A stretch of DNA of 64,000 nucleotides from Symsagittifera roscoffensis. Taxonomy: Eukaryota; Xenacoelomorpha; Acoela; Convolutidae. The stretch spans positions 12,656,027 to 12,720,026 of the forward strand of contig NC_087068.1 of NCBI RefSeq assembly GCF_963678635.1. The letters are read 5' to 3'. Below, in pieces: positions 47,328 through 58,218 of this stretch (its first letter is position 1; every line of letters starts with the position of its first letter). The notes under the pieces are model-generated. The model worked only from the letters and a program-made list of their open reading frames with translations, had not been told where the DNA came from and searched no databases. Made by a program: the position numbers and the translations under genes.

Positions 47328-50165
47328 TCGATAACATATGTCGGTTGATTTTTTATGCATCATTCGAGCTTTCTTCTATGAGAAAAGTTTATTTTTGAGA
47401 GCCTGAAACATATTAAGCATTCACAAAAACTGTGAAATTAACTGGCGCTTTCAAAGAAGTTCGATTGTTTCAAAAAAAACTAATAGAAGAAATGATTCTT
47501 CGCACCACAAGGGACTCGAACCCTTCACCGTTGGATTAGTAGTCTAATGCTTTACCGAATGAGCTAGCAGGGCTCAAAGATGCTGCTAGTCGTACAAACC
47601 TTACTTTTTAAATTCAAGAATTCGAAGCTGTGGATCCTGAAATTAATAACTTAGTGCACACATTTTTTGTAGCAATCTCTGCTTTTGAGGTTCTTCTGTT
47701 CTTGTTCCTGGGTGGTCTTGAATCACCAACCTTTCGGTTAACAACCGAACGCGATAGCCAATTCCCCCACAACAGCTCGATATCATGTGTCGGTTGATTT
47801 TTTATGCATCATTCGAGCTTCGTTATATGAGAAAAGTTTATTTTTGAGAGCCTGAAACTTATTAAGCATTCACAAAAACTCTGCAAATAACTGGCGCTTT
47901 CAAAGAAGTTCGATTGTTTCAAAAAAAATTAATAGAAGAAATGCTACTTTGCTCCACACGGTACTCTATCCCTTCACCGTTGGATTAGTAGTCTAATGCT
48001 CTACCGAATGAGCTAGCAGGGCTCAAAGATGCTGCTAGTCGTACAAACCTTATTTTTCAAATTCAAGAATTCGAAGCTGTGGATCCTGAAATTAATAACT
48101 TAGTGCACACATTTTTTGTAGCAATCTCAGCTTTTCAGGTTCTTCTGTTCTTGTTCCTGGGTGGTCTTGAATCACCAACCTTTCGGTTAACAACCGAACA
48201 CGATAGCCAATTCCCCCACAACAGCTCGATATCATGTGTCGGTTGATTTTTTATGCATCATTCGAGCTTCGTTATATGAGAAAAGTTTATTTTTGAGAGC
48301 CTGAAACTTATTAAGCATTCACAAAAACTCTGCAAATAACTGGCGCTTTCAAAGAAGTTCGATTGTTTCAAAAAAAACTAATAGAAGAAATGATTCTTCG
48401 CACCACAAGGGACTCGAACCCTTCACCGTTGGATTAGTAGTCTAATGCTCTACCGAATGAGCTAGCAGGGCTCAAGGATGCTGCTAGTCGTACAAACCTT
48501 ATTTTTCAAATTCAAGAATTCGAAGCTGTGGATCCTGAAATTAATAACTTAGTGCACACATTTTTTGTAGCAATCTCTGCTTTTGAGGTTCTTCTGTTCT
48601 TGTTCCTGGGTGGTCTTGAATCACCAACCTTTCGGTTAACAACCGAACGCGATAGCCAATTCCCCCACAACAGCTCGATATCATGTGTCGGTTGATTTTT
48701 TATGCATCATTCGAGCTTCGTTATATGAGAAAAGTTTATTTTTGAGAGCCTGAAACATATTAAGCATTCACAAAAACTGTGAAATTAACTGGCGCTTTCA
48801 AAGAAGTTCGATTGTTTCAAAAAAAAACTAATAGAAGAAATGATTCTTCGCACCACATAGTCGTTGGATTAGTAGTCTAACGCTCTACCGACTGAGCTAG
48901 CAGGGCTCAAAGATGCTGCTAGTCTTACAAACCTTATCTTTCAAATTCAAGAATTCGAAGCTGTGGATCCAGAAATTAATAACTTAGTCCACACATTTTT
49001 TGCAGCAATTTCTGATTTTGAGATTCTCATGTTCTCGCTCCTGGGTGGGATTGAACCACCAACCTTTCGGTTTACAGCCGAACGCTCTAGCCGATTGCGC
49101 CACAAGAGCTCGATAACATATGTCGGTTGATTTTTTATGCATCATTCGAGCTTTCTTCTATGAGAAAAGTTTATTTTTGAGAGCCTGAAACATATTAAGC
49201 ATTCACAAAAACTGTGAAATTAACTGGCGCTTTCAAAGAAGTTCGATTGTTTCAAAAAAAACTAATAGAAGAAATGATTCTTCGCACCACAAGGGACTCG
49301 AACCCTTCACCGTTGGATTAGTAGTCTAATGCTCTACCGAATGAGCTAGCAGGGCTCAAAGATGCTGCTAGTCGTACAAACCTTATTTTTCAAATTCAAG
49401 AATTCGAAGCTGTGGATCCTGAAATTAATAACTTAGTGCACACATTTTTTGTAGCAATCTCTGCTTTTGAGGTTCTTCTGTTCTTGTTCCTGGGTGGTCT
49501 TGAATCACCAACCTTTCGGTTAACAACCGAACGCGATAGCCAATTCCCCCACAACAGCTCGATATCATGTGTCGGTTGATTTTTTATGCATCATTCGAGC
49601 TTCGTTATATGAGAAAAGTTTATTTTTGAGAGCCTGAAACTTATTAAGCATTCACAAAAACTCTGCAAATAACTGGCGCTTTCAAAGAAGTTCGATTGTT
49701 TCAAAAAAAATTAATAGAAGAAATGCTACTTTGCTCCACACGGGACTCTATCCCTTGACCATTGGATTAAAAGTCGAACGCTCTACCGACTGAGCTAGCA
49801 GGGCTCAAAAATTCAGCTAGTCTTACAAACCTATTTTTTCAATTTCATCAAATTCAAGAATTCGAAGCTGTGGATCCTGAAATTAACAACTTAGTGCACA
49901 CATTTTTTGCAGCAATCTCTGATTTTCAGATTCTTATGTTCTCGCTCCTGGGTGGGATTGAACCACTAACCTTTCGGTTAACAGCCAAACACGCTAGCCG
50001 ATTGCGCCACAAGAGCTCAATAACATGTGTCGGTTGATTTTTTATGCATCATTCGAGCTTTGTTCTATGAGAAAAGTTTATTTTTGAGAGCCTGAAACTT
50101 ATTAAGCAATCATGAAAACTCGGAAAATAACTGGCGTTTCAAAGAAGTGCGATTATTTCAAAAAT
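47328..50165 (-). repeat. Block L: ACT units with a distinct Asn subfamily
   Basis: Copies: K ACT 47501-47573, 48399-48471, 49283-49355; recombinant K ACT 47950-48022; T-arm-deleted K ACT 48849-48906; K TTT 49732-49804; N GTT 47703-47776, 48152-48225, 48601-48674, 49485-49558, 49943-50016; N GTA 49036-49109. The N copies at 47703-49485 share changes in the anticodon stem (AACAACCG on the plus strand) and in the D stem, so they form one decayed lineage. Confidence 0.9.
47950..48022 (-). pseudogene. Recombinant Lys-family copy (ACT 5' part, TTT-type 3' part)
   Basis: The 3' acceptor and T arm match the odd TTT copies at 40884 and 49732 (TTTGCTCCACACGG on the plus strand). The D and anticodon arms match the ACT copies at 47501 and 48399. 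This is a crossover within the gene. Confidence 0.75.
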
Positions 50166-51083
50166 TTTAAAAGAAAATTTAATACTTCTCCCTACAAGGG
50201 CCTCGAACTCTTGTCCTTTGGATTACAAGTCCAACGCTCCAACGACTGATCTATCAGGGCTGGAAGATTATGCTAGTCTTTCAAACCTATTTTTTCAAAT
50301 TCAAGAATTCGAAGCGTTGGATCCTGAAATTAACAACTTAGTGTACATATTTTTTGCAGCAATCTCTGATTTTGAGGTTCTACTGTTCTCGCTCCTGGGT
50401 GAGCTTGAACCACAAATCTTGCGGTTAACAGCCGAAAGCGCTAGCCGATTGCTCCACAAGAGCTCGGTAAATTGTGTAGGTTGATTTTTTTATGCATCAT
50501 TCGAGCTTTGTTCTATGAGAAAAGTTTATTTTTGAGAGCCTGAAACTTATTAAGTATTTATGAAAACTCGGAAAATAACCGGCGTTTTCAAAGAAGTTCG
50601 AGTGTTTCAAAAAAACTAATAGAGAAAATGATTCTTCGCACTACAATGGACTCGAACCTTTCACCGTTGGTTTAATAGTCTGACGCTCAACCAACTGAGC
50701 TAGCAGGGCTCAAAGATGCAGCTAGTCTTACAAACCTAATTTTTCAAATTCACGAATTCGAAGCTGTGGATCCTGAAATTAACAACTTAGTGTACAAATT
50801 TTTTGCAGCAATCTCTGTTTTTCAGATTCTCATGTTCTCGCTCCTGGGTGGGATTGAACCACTAACCTTTCGGTTAACAGCCGAACGCGCTAGCCTATTG
50901 CGCCACAAGAGCGTAATAACATGTGTCGGTTGATTTTTTATGCATCATTCGAGCTTTGTTCTATGAGAAAAGTTTATTTTTGAGAGCCTGAAACTTATTA
51001 AGCAATCATGAAAACTCGGAAAATAACTGGCGTTTCAAAGAAGTGCGATTGTTTCAAAAAATTTAAAAGATGATTTGATACTT

Positions 51084-51123
51084 CTCCTTACAACCTTTCA
51101 CCGTTGGACTGAGCTAGCAGGGC
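51084..51123 (-). pseudogene. Collapsed Lys-family tRNA (40 nt)
   Basis: The 3' end of a TGT copy is joined through a short piece of T-arm/variable region from an ATT copy to a 5' D arm; the anticodon arm is missing. Confidence 0.75.
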
Positions 51124-51228
51124 TGAAAGATGCAGCTAGTCTTACAAACCTAATTTTTCAAATTCAAGAATTCGAAGCTGTGGATCCTGAAATTAATAAC
51201 TTAGTGCATACATTTTTTGCAGCATTCT

Positions 51229-51288
51229 CGATTGCGCCACAAGAGCTCGATTACAAGTACAACGCTCCACCGACTGAGCTATCAGGGC
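51229..51288 (-). pseudogene. Composite of Asn 5' end and TGT Lys 5' half
   Basis: The D-arm/5' acceptor piece of an Asn-family gene (51229-51246) abuts the anticodon and D arms of a TGT Lys-family gene (about 51251-51288). Confidence 0.7.
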
Positions 51289-52113
51289 TGGAAGATTATG
51301 CTAGTCTTTCAAACCTATTTTTTCAAATTCAAGAATTCGAAGCGTTAGATCCTGAAATTAACAACTTAGTGTACATATTTTTTGCAGCAGTCTCTGATTT
51401 TGAGGTTCTACTGTTCTCGCTCCTGGGTGGGCTTGAACCACCAATCTTGCGGTTAACAGCCGAAAGCGCTAGCCGATTGCTCCACAAGAGCTCGGTAAAT
51501 TGTGTAGGTTGATTTTTTCATGCATCATTCGAGCTTTGTTCTATGAGAAAACTTTATTTTTGAGAGCCTGAAACTTATTAAGTATTTATGAAAACTCGGA
51601 AAATAACCGGCGTTTTCAAAGAAGTTCGAGTGTTTCAAAAAAACTAATAGAGAAAATGATTCTTCGCACTTCAATGGACTCGAACCTTTCACCGTTGGAT
51701 TAATAGTCTGACGATCTACCGACTGAGCTAGCAGGGCTGAAAGATGCAGCTAGTCTTACAAACCTAATTTTTCAAATTCAAGAATTCGAAGCTGTGGATC
51801 CTGAAATTAATAACTTAGTGCATACATTTTTTGCAGCATTCTCTGATTTTGAGTTTCTCCTGTTCTCGCTCCTGAGTGGGCGTGAACCACCAACCTTTCG
51901 GTTGACAGCCGAACGCTCTAGCCGATTGCGCCACAAGAGCTCGATAACATATGTCGGTTGATTTTTTATGCATCATTCGAGCTTTCTTCTATGAGAAAAG
52001 TTTATTTTTGAGAGCCTGAAACATATTAAGCATTCACAAAAACTGTGAAATTAACTGGCGCTTTCAAAGAAGTTCGATTGTTTCAAAAAAAACTAATAGC
52101 AGAAATGATTCTT

Positions 52114-52186
52114 CACACCACAAGGGACTCGAACGCTTCACCGTTGGATTAGCAGTGTAACGCTCTACCGATTGAGCTAGCAGGGC
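52114..52186 (-). pseudogene. Lys-family copy with anticodon GCT (Ser)
   Basis: The plus strand has AGCAG where ACT copies have AGTAG, giving anticodon GCU. It has stem mismatches and no long variable arm. A sister copy is at 54594-54666. Confidence 0.6.
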
Positions 52187-53134
52187 TCAAAGATGCTGCT
52201 AGTCTTACAAACCTTATTTTTCAAATTCAAGAATTCGAAGCTGTGGATCCTGAAATTAATAACTTAGTGCACACATTTTTTGTATCAATATCTGCTTTTG
52301 AGGTTCTTCTGTCCTTGTTCCTGTGTGGTCTTGAATCACCAACCTTTCGGTTATCAGCCGAACGCGCTAGCCGATTCCACCACAAGAGCTCGGTAAATTG
52401 TGTAGGTTGATTTTTTTATGCAGCATTCGAGCTTTGTTCTATGAGAAAAGTTTATTTTTGAGAGCCTGAAACTTATTAAGTATTCATGAAAACTCGGAAA
52501 ACTCGGTTTTCAAAGAAGTTCGAGTGTTTCAAAAAAACTAATAGAGAAACTGATTCTTTGCAATACAATGGACTCGAACCTTTCACCGTTGGATTAATAG
52601 TCTGACGCTCTACCGACTGAGCTAGCAGGGCTCAAAGATGCAGCTAGTCTTACAAACCTAATTTTTCAAATTCAAGAATTCGAAGCTGTGGATCCTGAAA
52701 TTAACAACTTAGTGCAAACATTTTTTGCAGCAATCTCTGATTTTCAGATTCTCATGTTATCGCTCCTGGGTGGGATTGAACCACTAACCTTTCGGTTAAC
52801 AGCCGAACGCGCTAGCCTATTGCGCCACAAGAGCTCAATAACATGTGGCGGTTGATTTTTTATGCATCATTCGAGCTTTGTTCTATCAGAAAAGTTTATT
52901 TTTGAGAGCCTGAAACTTATTAAGCAATCATGAAAACTCGGAAAATAACTGGCGTTTCAAAGAAGTGCGATTGTTTCAAAAAATTTAAAAGAAGATTTGA
53001 TACTTCTCCCTACAAGGGCCTCGAACTCTTGTCCTTTGGATTACAAGTACAACGCTCCACCGACTGAGCTATCAGGGCTGGTAGATTTTGCTAGTCTTTC
53101 AAACCTATTTTTTCAAATTCAAGAATTCGAAGCC

Positions 53135-53178
53135 TGCGGTTAACAGCCGAAAGCGCTAGCCGATTGCTCCACAAGAGC
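53135..53178 (-). pseudogene. 5' half of tRNA-Asn
   Basis: The T arm, the 3' acceptor and most of the inter-tRNA spacer are deleted, leaving the D and anticodon arms next to the spacer start. An identical junction is at 53927. Confidence 0.8.
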
Positions 53179-53926
53179 TCGGTAAATTGTGTAGGTTGAT
53201 TTTTTTATGCATCATTCGAGCTTTGTTCTATGAGAAAAGTTTATTTTTGAGAGCCTGAAACTTATTAAGTATTTATGAAAACTCGGAAAATAACCGGCGT
53301 TTTCAAAGAAGTTCGAGTGTTTCAAAAAACTAATACAGAAAATGATTCTTCGCACTACAATGGACTCGAACCTTTCACCGTTGCATTAATAGTCTGACGA
53401 TCTACCGACTGAGCTAGCAGGTCTCAAAGATGCATCTAGTCTTACAAATCTAATTTTTCAAATTCAAGAATTCGAAGCTGTGGATCCTGAAATTAACAAC
53501 TTAGTGCACACATTTTTTGCAGCAATCTCTGATTTTCAGATTCTCATGTTCTCGCTCCTGGGTGGGATTGAACCACTAACCTTTCGGTTAACAGCCGAAC
53601 GCGCTAGCCCATTGCGCCACAAGAGCTCAATAACATGTGTCGGTTGATTTTTTATGCATCATTCGAGCTTTGTTCTATGAGAAAAGTTTATTTTTGAGAG
53701 CCTGAAACTTATTAAGCAATCATGAAAACTCGGAAAATAACTGGCGTTTCAAAGAAGTGCGATTGTTTCAAAAAATTTAAAAGAAGATTTGATACTTCTC
53801 CCTACAAGGGCCTCGAACTCTTGTCCTTTGGATTACAAGTACAACGCTCAACCGACTGAGCTATCAGGGCTGGAAGATTATGCTAGTCTTTCAAACCTAT
53901 TTTTTCAAATTCAAGAATTCGAAGCC

Positions 53927-53970
53927 TGCGGTTAACAGCCGAAAGCGCTAGCCGATTGCTCCACAAGAGC
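53927..53970 (-). pseudogene. 5' half of tRNA-Asn
   Basis: Duplicate of the 53135 remnant, 792 bp away. Confidence 0.8.
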
Positions 53971-54355
53971 TCGGTAAATTGTGTAGGTTGATTTTTTTAT
54001 GCATCATTCGAGCTTTTTTCTATGAGAAAAGTTTATTTTTGAGAGCCTGAAACTTATTAAGTATTTATGAAAACTCGGAAAAAAACCGGCGTTTTCAAAG
54101 AAGTTGGAGTGTTTCAAAAAAAACTAATAGAGAAAATGATTCTTCGCACTACAATGGACTCGAACCTTTCACCGTTGCATTAATAGTCTGACGATCTACC
54201 GACTGAGCTAGCAGGGCTCGAAGATGCAGCTAGTCTTACAAACCTAATTTTTCAAATTCAAGAATTCGAAGCTGTGGATCCTGAAATTAATAACTTAGTG
54301 CATACATTTTTTGCAGCATTCTCTGATTTTGAGATTCTCCTTTTCTCTCTCCTGA

Positions 54356-54396
<41 letters not shown>

Positions 54397-54815
54397 TCTA
54401 GCCGATTGCGCCACAAGAGCTCGATAACATATGTCGGTTGATTTTTTATGCATCATTCGAGCTTTCTTCTATGAGAAAAGTTTATTTTTGAGAGCCTGAA
54501 ACATATTAAGCATTCACAAAAACTGTGAAATTAACTGGCGCTTTCAAAGAAGTTCGATTGTTTCAAAAAAAACTAATAGCAGAAATGATTTTTCACACCA
54601 CAAGGGACTCGAACGCTTCACCGTTGGGTTAGCAGTCTAACGCTCTACCGATTGAGCTAGCAGGGCTCAAAGATGCTGCTAGTCTTACAAACCTTATTTT
54701 TCAATTTCAAGAATTCGAAGCTGTGGATCCTAAAATTAATAACTTAGTGCACAGATTTTTGTATCAATATCTGCTTTTGAGGTTCTTCTGTTCTTGTTCC
54801 TGGGTGGTCTTGAAT

Positions 54816-54848
<33 letters not shown>

Positions 54849-56594
54849 GCCGATTCCACCACAACAGCTCGAAAACATGTGTCGGTTGATTTTTTATGCA
54901 TCATTCGAGCTTTGTTATATGAGAAAAGTTTATTTTTGAGAGCCTGCAACTTATTAAGCATTCACAAAAACTGAAAATAACTGGCGCTTTCGAAGAAGTT
55001 CGATTGTTTCAAAAAAAATTAATAGAAGAAATGCTACTTCGCCCAAAAGTGACTCGAACCCTTGACCGTTGGATTAAAAGTCCAACGCTCTACCGACTGA
55101 GCTAGCAGGGCTTAAAGATTCAGCTAGTCTTACAAACCTAATTTTTCAATTTCATCAAATTCAAGAATTCAAAGCTGTGGATCCTAAAATTAATAACTTA
55201 GTGCACACATTTTTGTATCAATATCTGCTTTTGAGGTTCTTCTGTTCTCGCTCCTGGGTGGGCTTGAACCACCAACCTTCTGGTTAACAGCCGAACGCGC
55301 TAGCCGATTGCGCCACAAGAGCTCAATAACATGTGTCGGTTGATTTTTTATGCATCATTCGAGCTTTGTTCTATGAGAAAAGTTGATTTTTGAGAGCCTG
55401 AAACTTATTAAGCAATCATGAAAACTCGGAAAATAACTGGCGTTTCAAAGAAGTGCGAGTGTTTCAAAAAGTTTAAAAGAAGATTTGCTACTTCTCCCTA
55501 CAAGGGCCTCGAACTCTTGTCCTTTGGATTACAAGTCCAACGCTCCACCGACTGAGCTATCAGGGCTGGAAGATTAAGCTAGTCTTTCAAACCTATTTTC
55601 TCAAATTCAAGAATTCGAAGCGTTGGATCCTGAAATTAACAACTTAGTGTACATATTTTTTGCAGAAATCTCTGATTTTGAGATTATACTGTTCTCGCTC
55701 CTGGGTGGGCTTGAACTACCAATATTGCGGTAAACAGCCCAAAGCGCTAGCCGATTGCTCCACAAGAGCTCGATAAATTGTGTAGGTTGATTTTTTTATG
55801 CATCATTCGAGCTTTGTTCTATGAGAAAAGTTTATTTTTGAGAGCCTGAAACTTATTAAGTATTTATGAAAACTCGGAAAATAACCGGCGTTTTCAAAGA
55901 AGTTCGAGTGTTTCAAAAAAAACTAATAGAGAAAAAGATTCTTCGCACTACAAGGGACTCGAACCCTTCATCGTTGGATTAATAATCTGACGCTCTACCG
56001 ACTGAGCTAGCAGGGCTCAAAGATGCAGCTAGTCTTACAAACCTAATTTTTCAAATTCAAGAATTCGAAGCTGTGGATCCTGAAATTAAATACTTAGTGC
56101 ATACATTTTTTTCAGCATTCTCTGATTTTGAGCTTCTTCTGTTCTCGCTCCTGGGTGGGCTTGAACCACCAACCTTTCGATTAACATCGGAACGCTCAAG
56201 CCGATTGCGCCACAAGAGCTCGATAACATATGTCGGTTGATTTTTATGCATCATTCGAGCTTTCTTCTATGAGAAAAGTTTATTTTTGAGAGCCTGAAAC
56301 ATATAAAGCATTCACAAAAACTGTGAAATTGACTGGCGCTTTCAAAGAAGTTCGATTGTTTCAAAAAAAAATTAATAGAAGAAATGATTCTTCGCACCAC
56401 AAGGGACTCGAACCCTTAACCGTTGGATTAGTAGTCTAACGCTATACCGACTGAGTTAGCAGGGCTCAAAGATGCTGCTAGTCTTACAAACCTTGTTTTT
56501 CAAATTCAAGAATTCGAAGCTGTGGATCCTGAAATTAATAACTTAGTGCATACATTTGTTGCAGCATTCTCTGATTTTGAGATTCTCCTGTTCT

Positions 56595-56601
56595 CGCTCC
56601 T

Positions 56602-56648
<47 letters not shown>

Positions 56649-56668
56649 GCCGATTGCGCCACAAGAGC
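56595..56668 (-). tRNA. tRNA-Asn(GTT), intact
   Basis: Canonical body in an otherwise decayed neighbourhood. The downstream partner 56393 is an ACT copy with extra mismatches. Confidence 0.92.
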
Positions 56669-56839
56669 TCAATAACATGTGTCGGTTGATTTTTTATGCA
56701 TCATTCGAGCTTTGTTCTATGAGAAAAGTTGATTTTTGAGAGCCTGAAACTTATTGAGCAATCATGAAAACTCGGAAAATAACTGGCGTTTCAAAGAAGT
56801 GCGATTGTTTCAAAAAATTTAAAAGAAGATTTGATACTT

Positions 56840-56938
56840 CTCCCTACAAGGGCCTCGAAGTCTTCGGAGTTGTACCTCGAAGTTGGACTTGTCCTTTGGA
56901 TTACAAGTCCAACGCTCCACCGACTGAGCTATCAGGGC
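56840..56938 (-). pseudogene. TGT Lys-family tRNA with 26-nt insertion
   Basis: The insertion lies between the T loop and the variable region and contains a second CCTCGAAG, so it probably arose by local duplication. It splits the B box from the anticodon arm and is too near the T arm to be a normal tRNA intron. Confidence 0.75.
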
Positions 56939-57515
56939 TGGAAGATTAAGCTAGTCTTTCAAACCTATTTTCTCAAATTCAAGAAATCGAAGCGTTGGAT
57001 CCTGAAATTAACAACTTAGTGTACATATTTTTTGCAGCAATCTCTGATTTTGGGATTCTACTGTTCTCGCTCCTGGGTGGGCTTGAACCACCAATCTTCT
57101 GGTTAACAGCCCAAAGCGCTAGCCGATTGCTCCACAATAGCTCGTTAAATTATGTAGGTTGATTTTTTTATGCATCATTCGAGCTTTGTTCTATGAGAAA
57201 AGTTTATTTTTGAGAGCCTGAAACTTATTAAGTATTTATGAAAACTCGGAAAATAACCGGCGTTTTCAAAGAAGTTCGAGTGTTTTAAAAAACTAATAGA
57301 GAAAATGATTCTTCGCACTACAAGGGACTCGAACCCTTCATCGTTAGATTAATCGTCTCACGCTCTACCGACTGAGCTAGCAGGGCTCAAAGATGCAGGT
57401 AGTCTTACAAACCTAATTTTTCAAATTCAAGAGTTCGAAGCTGTGGATCCTGAAATTAATAACTTAGTGCATACATTTTTTGCAGCATTCTCTGATTTTG
57501 AGATTCTCCTGTTCT

Positions 57516-57522
57516 CGCTCCT

Positions 57523-57569
<47 letters not shown>

Positions 57570-57589
57570 GCCGATTGCGCCACAAGAGC
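57516..57589 (-). tRNA. tRNA-Asn(GTT), intact
   Basis: Canonical body; the last tRNA before the assembly gap. Its upstream TATA-like element is at 57609-57620. Confidence 0.93.
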
Positions 57590-57608
57590 TCAATAACATG
57601 TGTCGGTT

Positions 57609-57620
57609 GATTTTTTATGC
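57609..57620 (-). promoter_or_regulatory. TATA-like A-run upstream of tRNA-Asn
   Basis: On the coding strand this reads GCATAAAAAATC, with the A/T core about 22-30 nt before the first tRNA base at 57589. The same element stands at the same place before nearly every Asn-family gene in the array. The Lys-family genes have only a weaker AAAAATTAGG-type stretch. Upstream TATA-like elements at about -30 assist Pol III on tRNA genes in several eukaryotes; its role here is inferred from position and conservation. Confidence 0.6.
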
Positions 57621-57645
57621 ATCATTCGAGCTTTGTTCTATGAGA

Positions 57646-57845
57646 NNNNNNNNNNNNNNNNNNNNNNNNNNNNNNNNNNNNNNNNNNNNNNNNNNNNNNN
57701 NNNNNNNNNNNNNNNNNNNNNNNNNNNNNNNNNNNNNNNNNNNNNNNNNNNNNNNNNNNNNNNNNNNNNNNNNNNNNNNNNNNNNNNNNNNNNNNNNNNN
57801 NNNNNNNNNNNNNNNNNNNNNNNNNNNNNNNNNNNNNNNNNNNNN
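57646..57845. other. Assembly gap, 200 N
   Basis: A fixed-size gap of unknown true length. The tRNA family and the coding strand both change across it, so adjacency of the two arrays is unproven. Confidence 0.99.
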
Positions 57846-57957
57846 CTTCAGAAAACTACTGAAAATTGAAGTCTTATGCAAGAAATACCTTCCAAGAAAA
57901 ATTTTAACCTCTTGTTTGCCGACTGAAACAAAAGCCTCCTCGACAGTTATAAATCAT

Positions 57958-58001
57958 GGGGCTGTAGCTCAATGTACGGGGAGCAATACCCCGATTCTCC
58001 A
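57958..58001 (+). pseudogene. tRNA-Ala remnant lacking the anticodon arm
   Basis: The 5' acceptor and start of the D arm are joined to the T arm of a degenerate-type copy (AGCAATA loop), so it is both deleted and recombinant. Confidence 0.75.
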
Positions 58002-58145
58002 AAGTTAAGGACATCGAGTTTTTAATTAAATTTCTTCAGAAAACTACTGAATATTGAAATCTTATACAAGAAATACCTTCCCAGAAAATTTATAACCTCT
58101 TGTTTGCCAACTGAAACAAAAGCTTCCTCGACCGTTCTAAACTAT

Positions 58146-58218
58146 GGGGATGTAGCTCAAATCGTAGAGCGCTCGCTTAGCATGCGAGAGGTACGGGGAT
58201 CAACGCCCCGCATCTCCA
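58146..58218 (+). tRNA. tRNA-Ala(AGC)
   Basis: Full-length cloverleaf with G3-U70, anticodon loop TTAGCAT and T-stem CGGGG/CCCCG. A D-loop change (ATCGTAG) and a T-loop change (ATCAACG) fall in the A and B boxes, so its promoter may be weaker than in the 58590 copy. Confidence 0.88.

Larger units (their letters stand above)
50166..57645 (-). repeat. Block M: ATT/TGT units with deletions, up to the gap
   Basis: Copies: K TGT 50188-50260, 53006-53078, 53798-53870, 55494-55566; K ATT 50637-50709, 51665-51737, 52559-52631, 53351-53423, 54145-54217, 55944-56016, 57314-57386; K GCT 52114-52186, 54594-54666; K TTT 55040-55111 (one base short); K ACT 56393-56465; K TGT with insertion 56840-56938; collapsed pieces 51084-51123 and 51229-51288; N GTT 50390-50463, 50839-50912, 51418-51491, 52761-52834, 53553-53626, 54347-54420, 54795-54868, 55249-55322, 55696-55769, 56146-56219, 56595-56668, 57068-57141, 57516-57589; N GTC 51867-51940; N GAT 52316-52389; N 5' halves 53135-53178 and 53927-53970. 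The array is cut by the gap inside a spacer. Confidence 0.9.

Noticed and set aside
56840-56938. Intron-containing tRNA-Thr(TGT)
   Set aside because: The extra sequence is beside the T arm, not after position 37, and the acceptor ends do not pair.
1-57645. CRISPR-like array
   Set aside because: The repeats are about 450 bp with tRNA genes inside, and the spacers are themselves conserved. There are no short direct repeats with unique spacers.
1-57645. tRNA-derived SINE cluster
   Set aside because: There is no dispersed insertion pattern, no target-site duplications, no tRNA-unrelated body and no A-tail per element. The units are head-to-tail tandem copies.
57598-58008. Open frames crossing the run of N
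   Set aside because: The unknown bases hide stops; there is no evidence of coding on either side.
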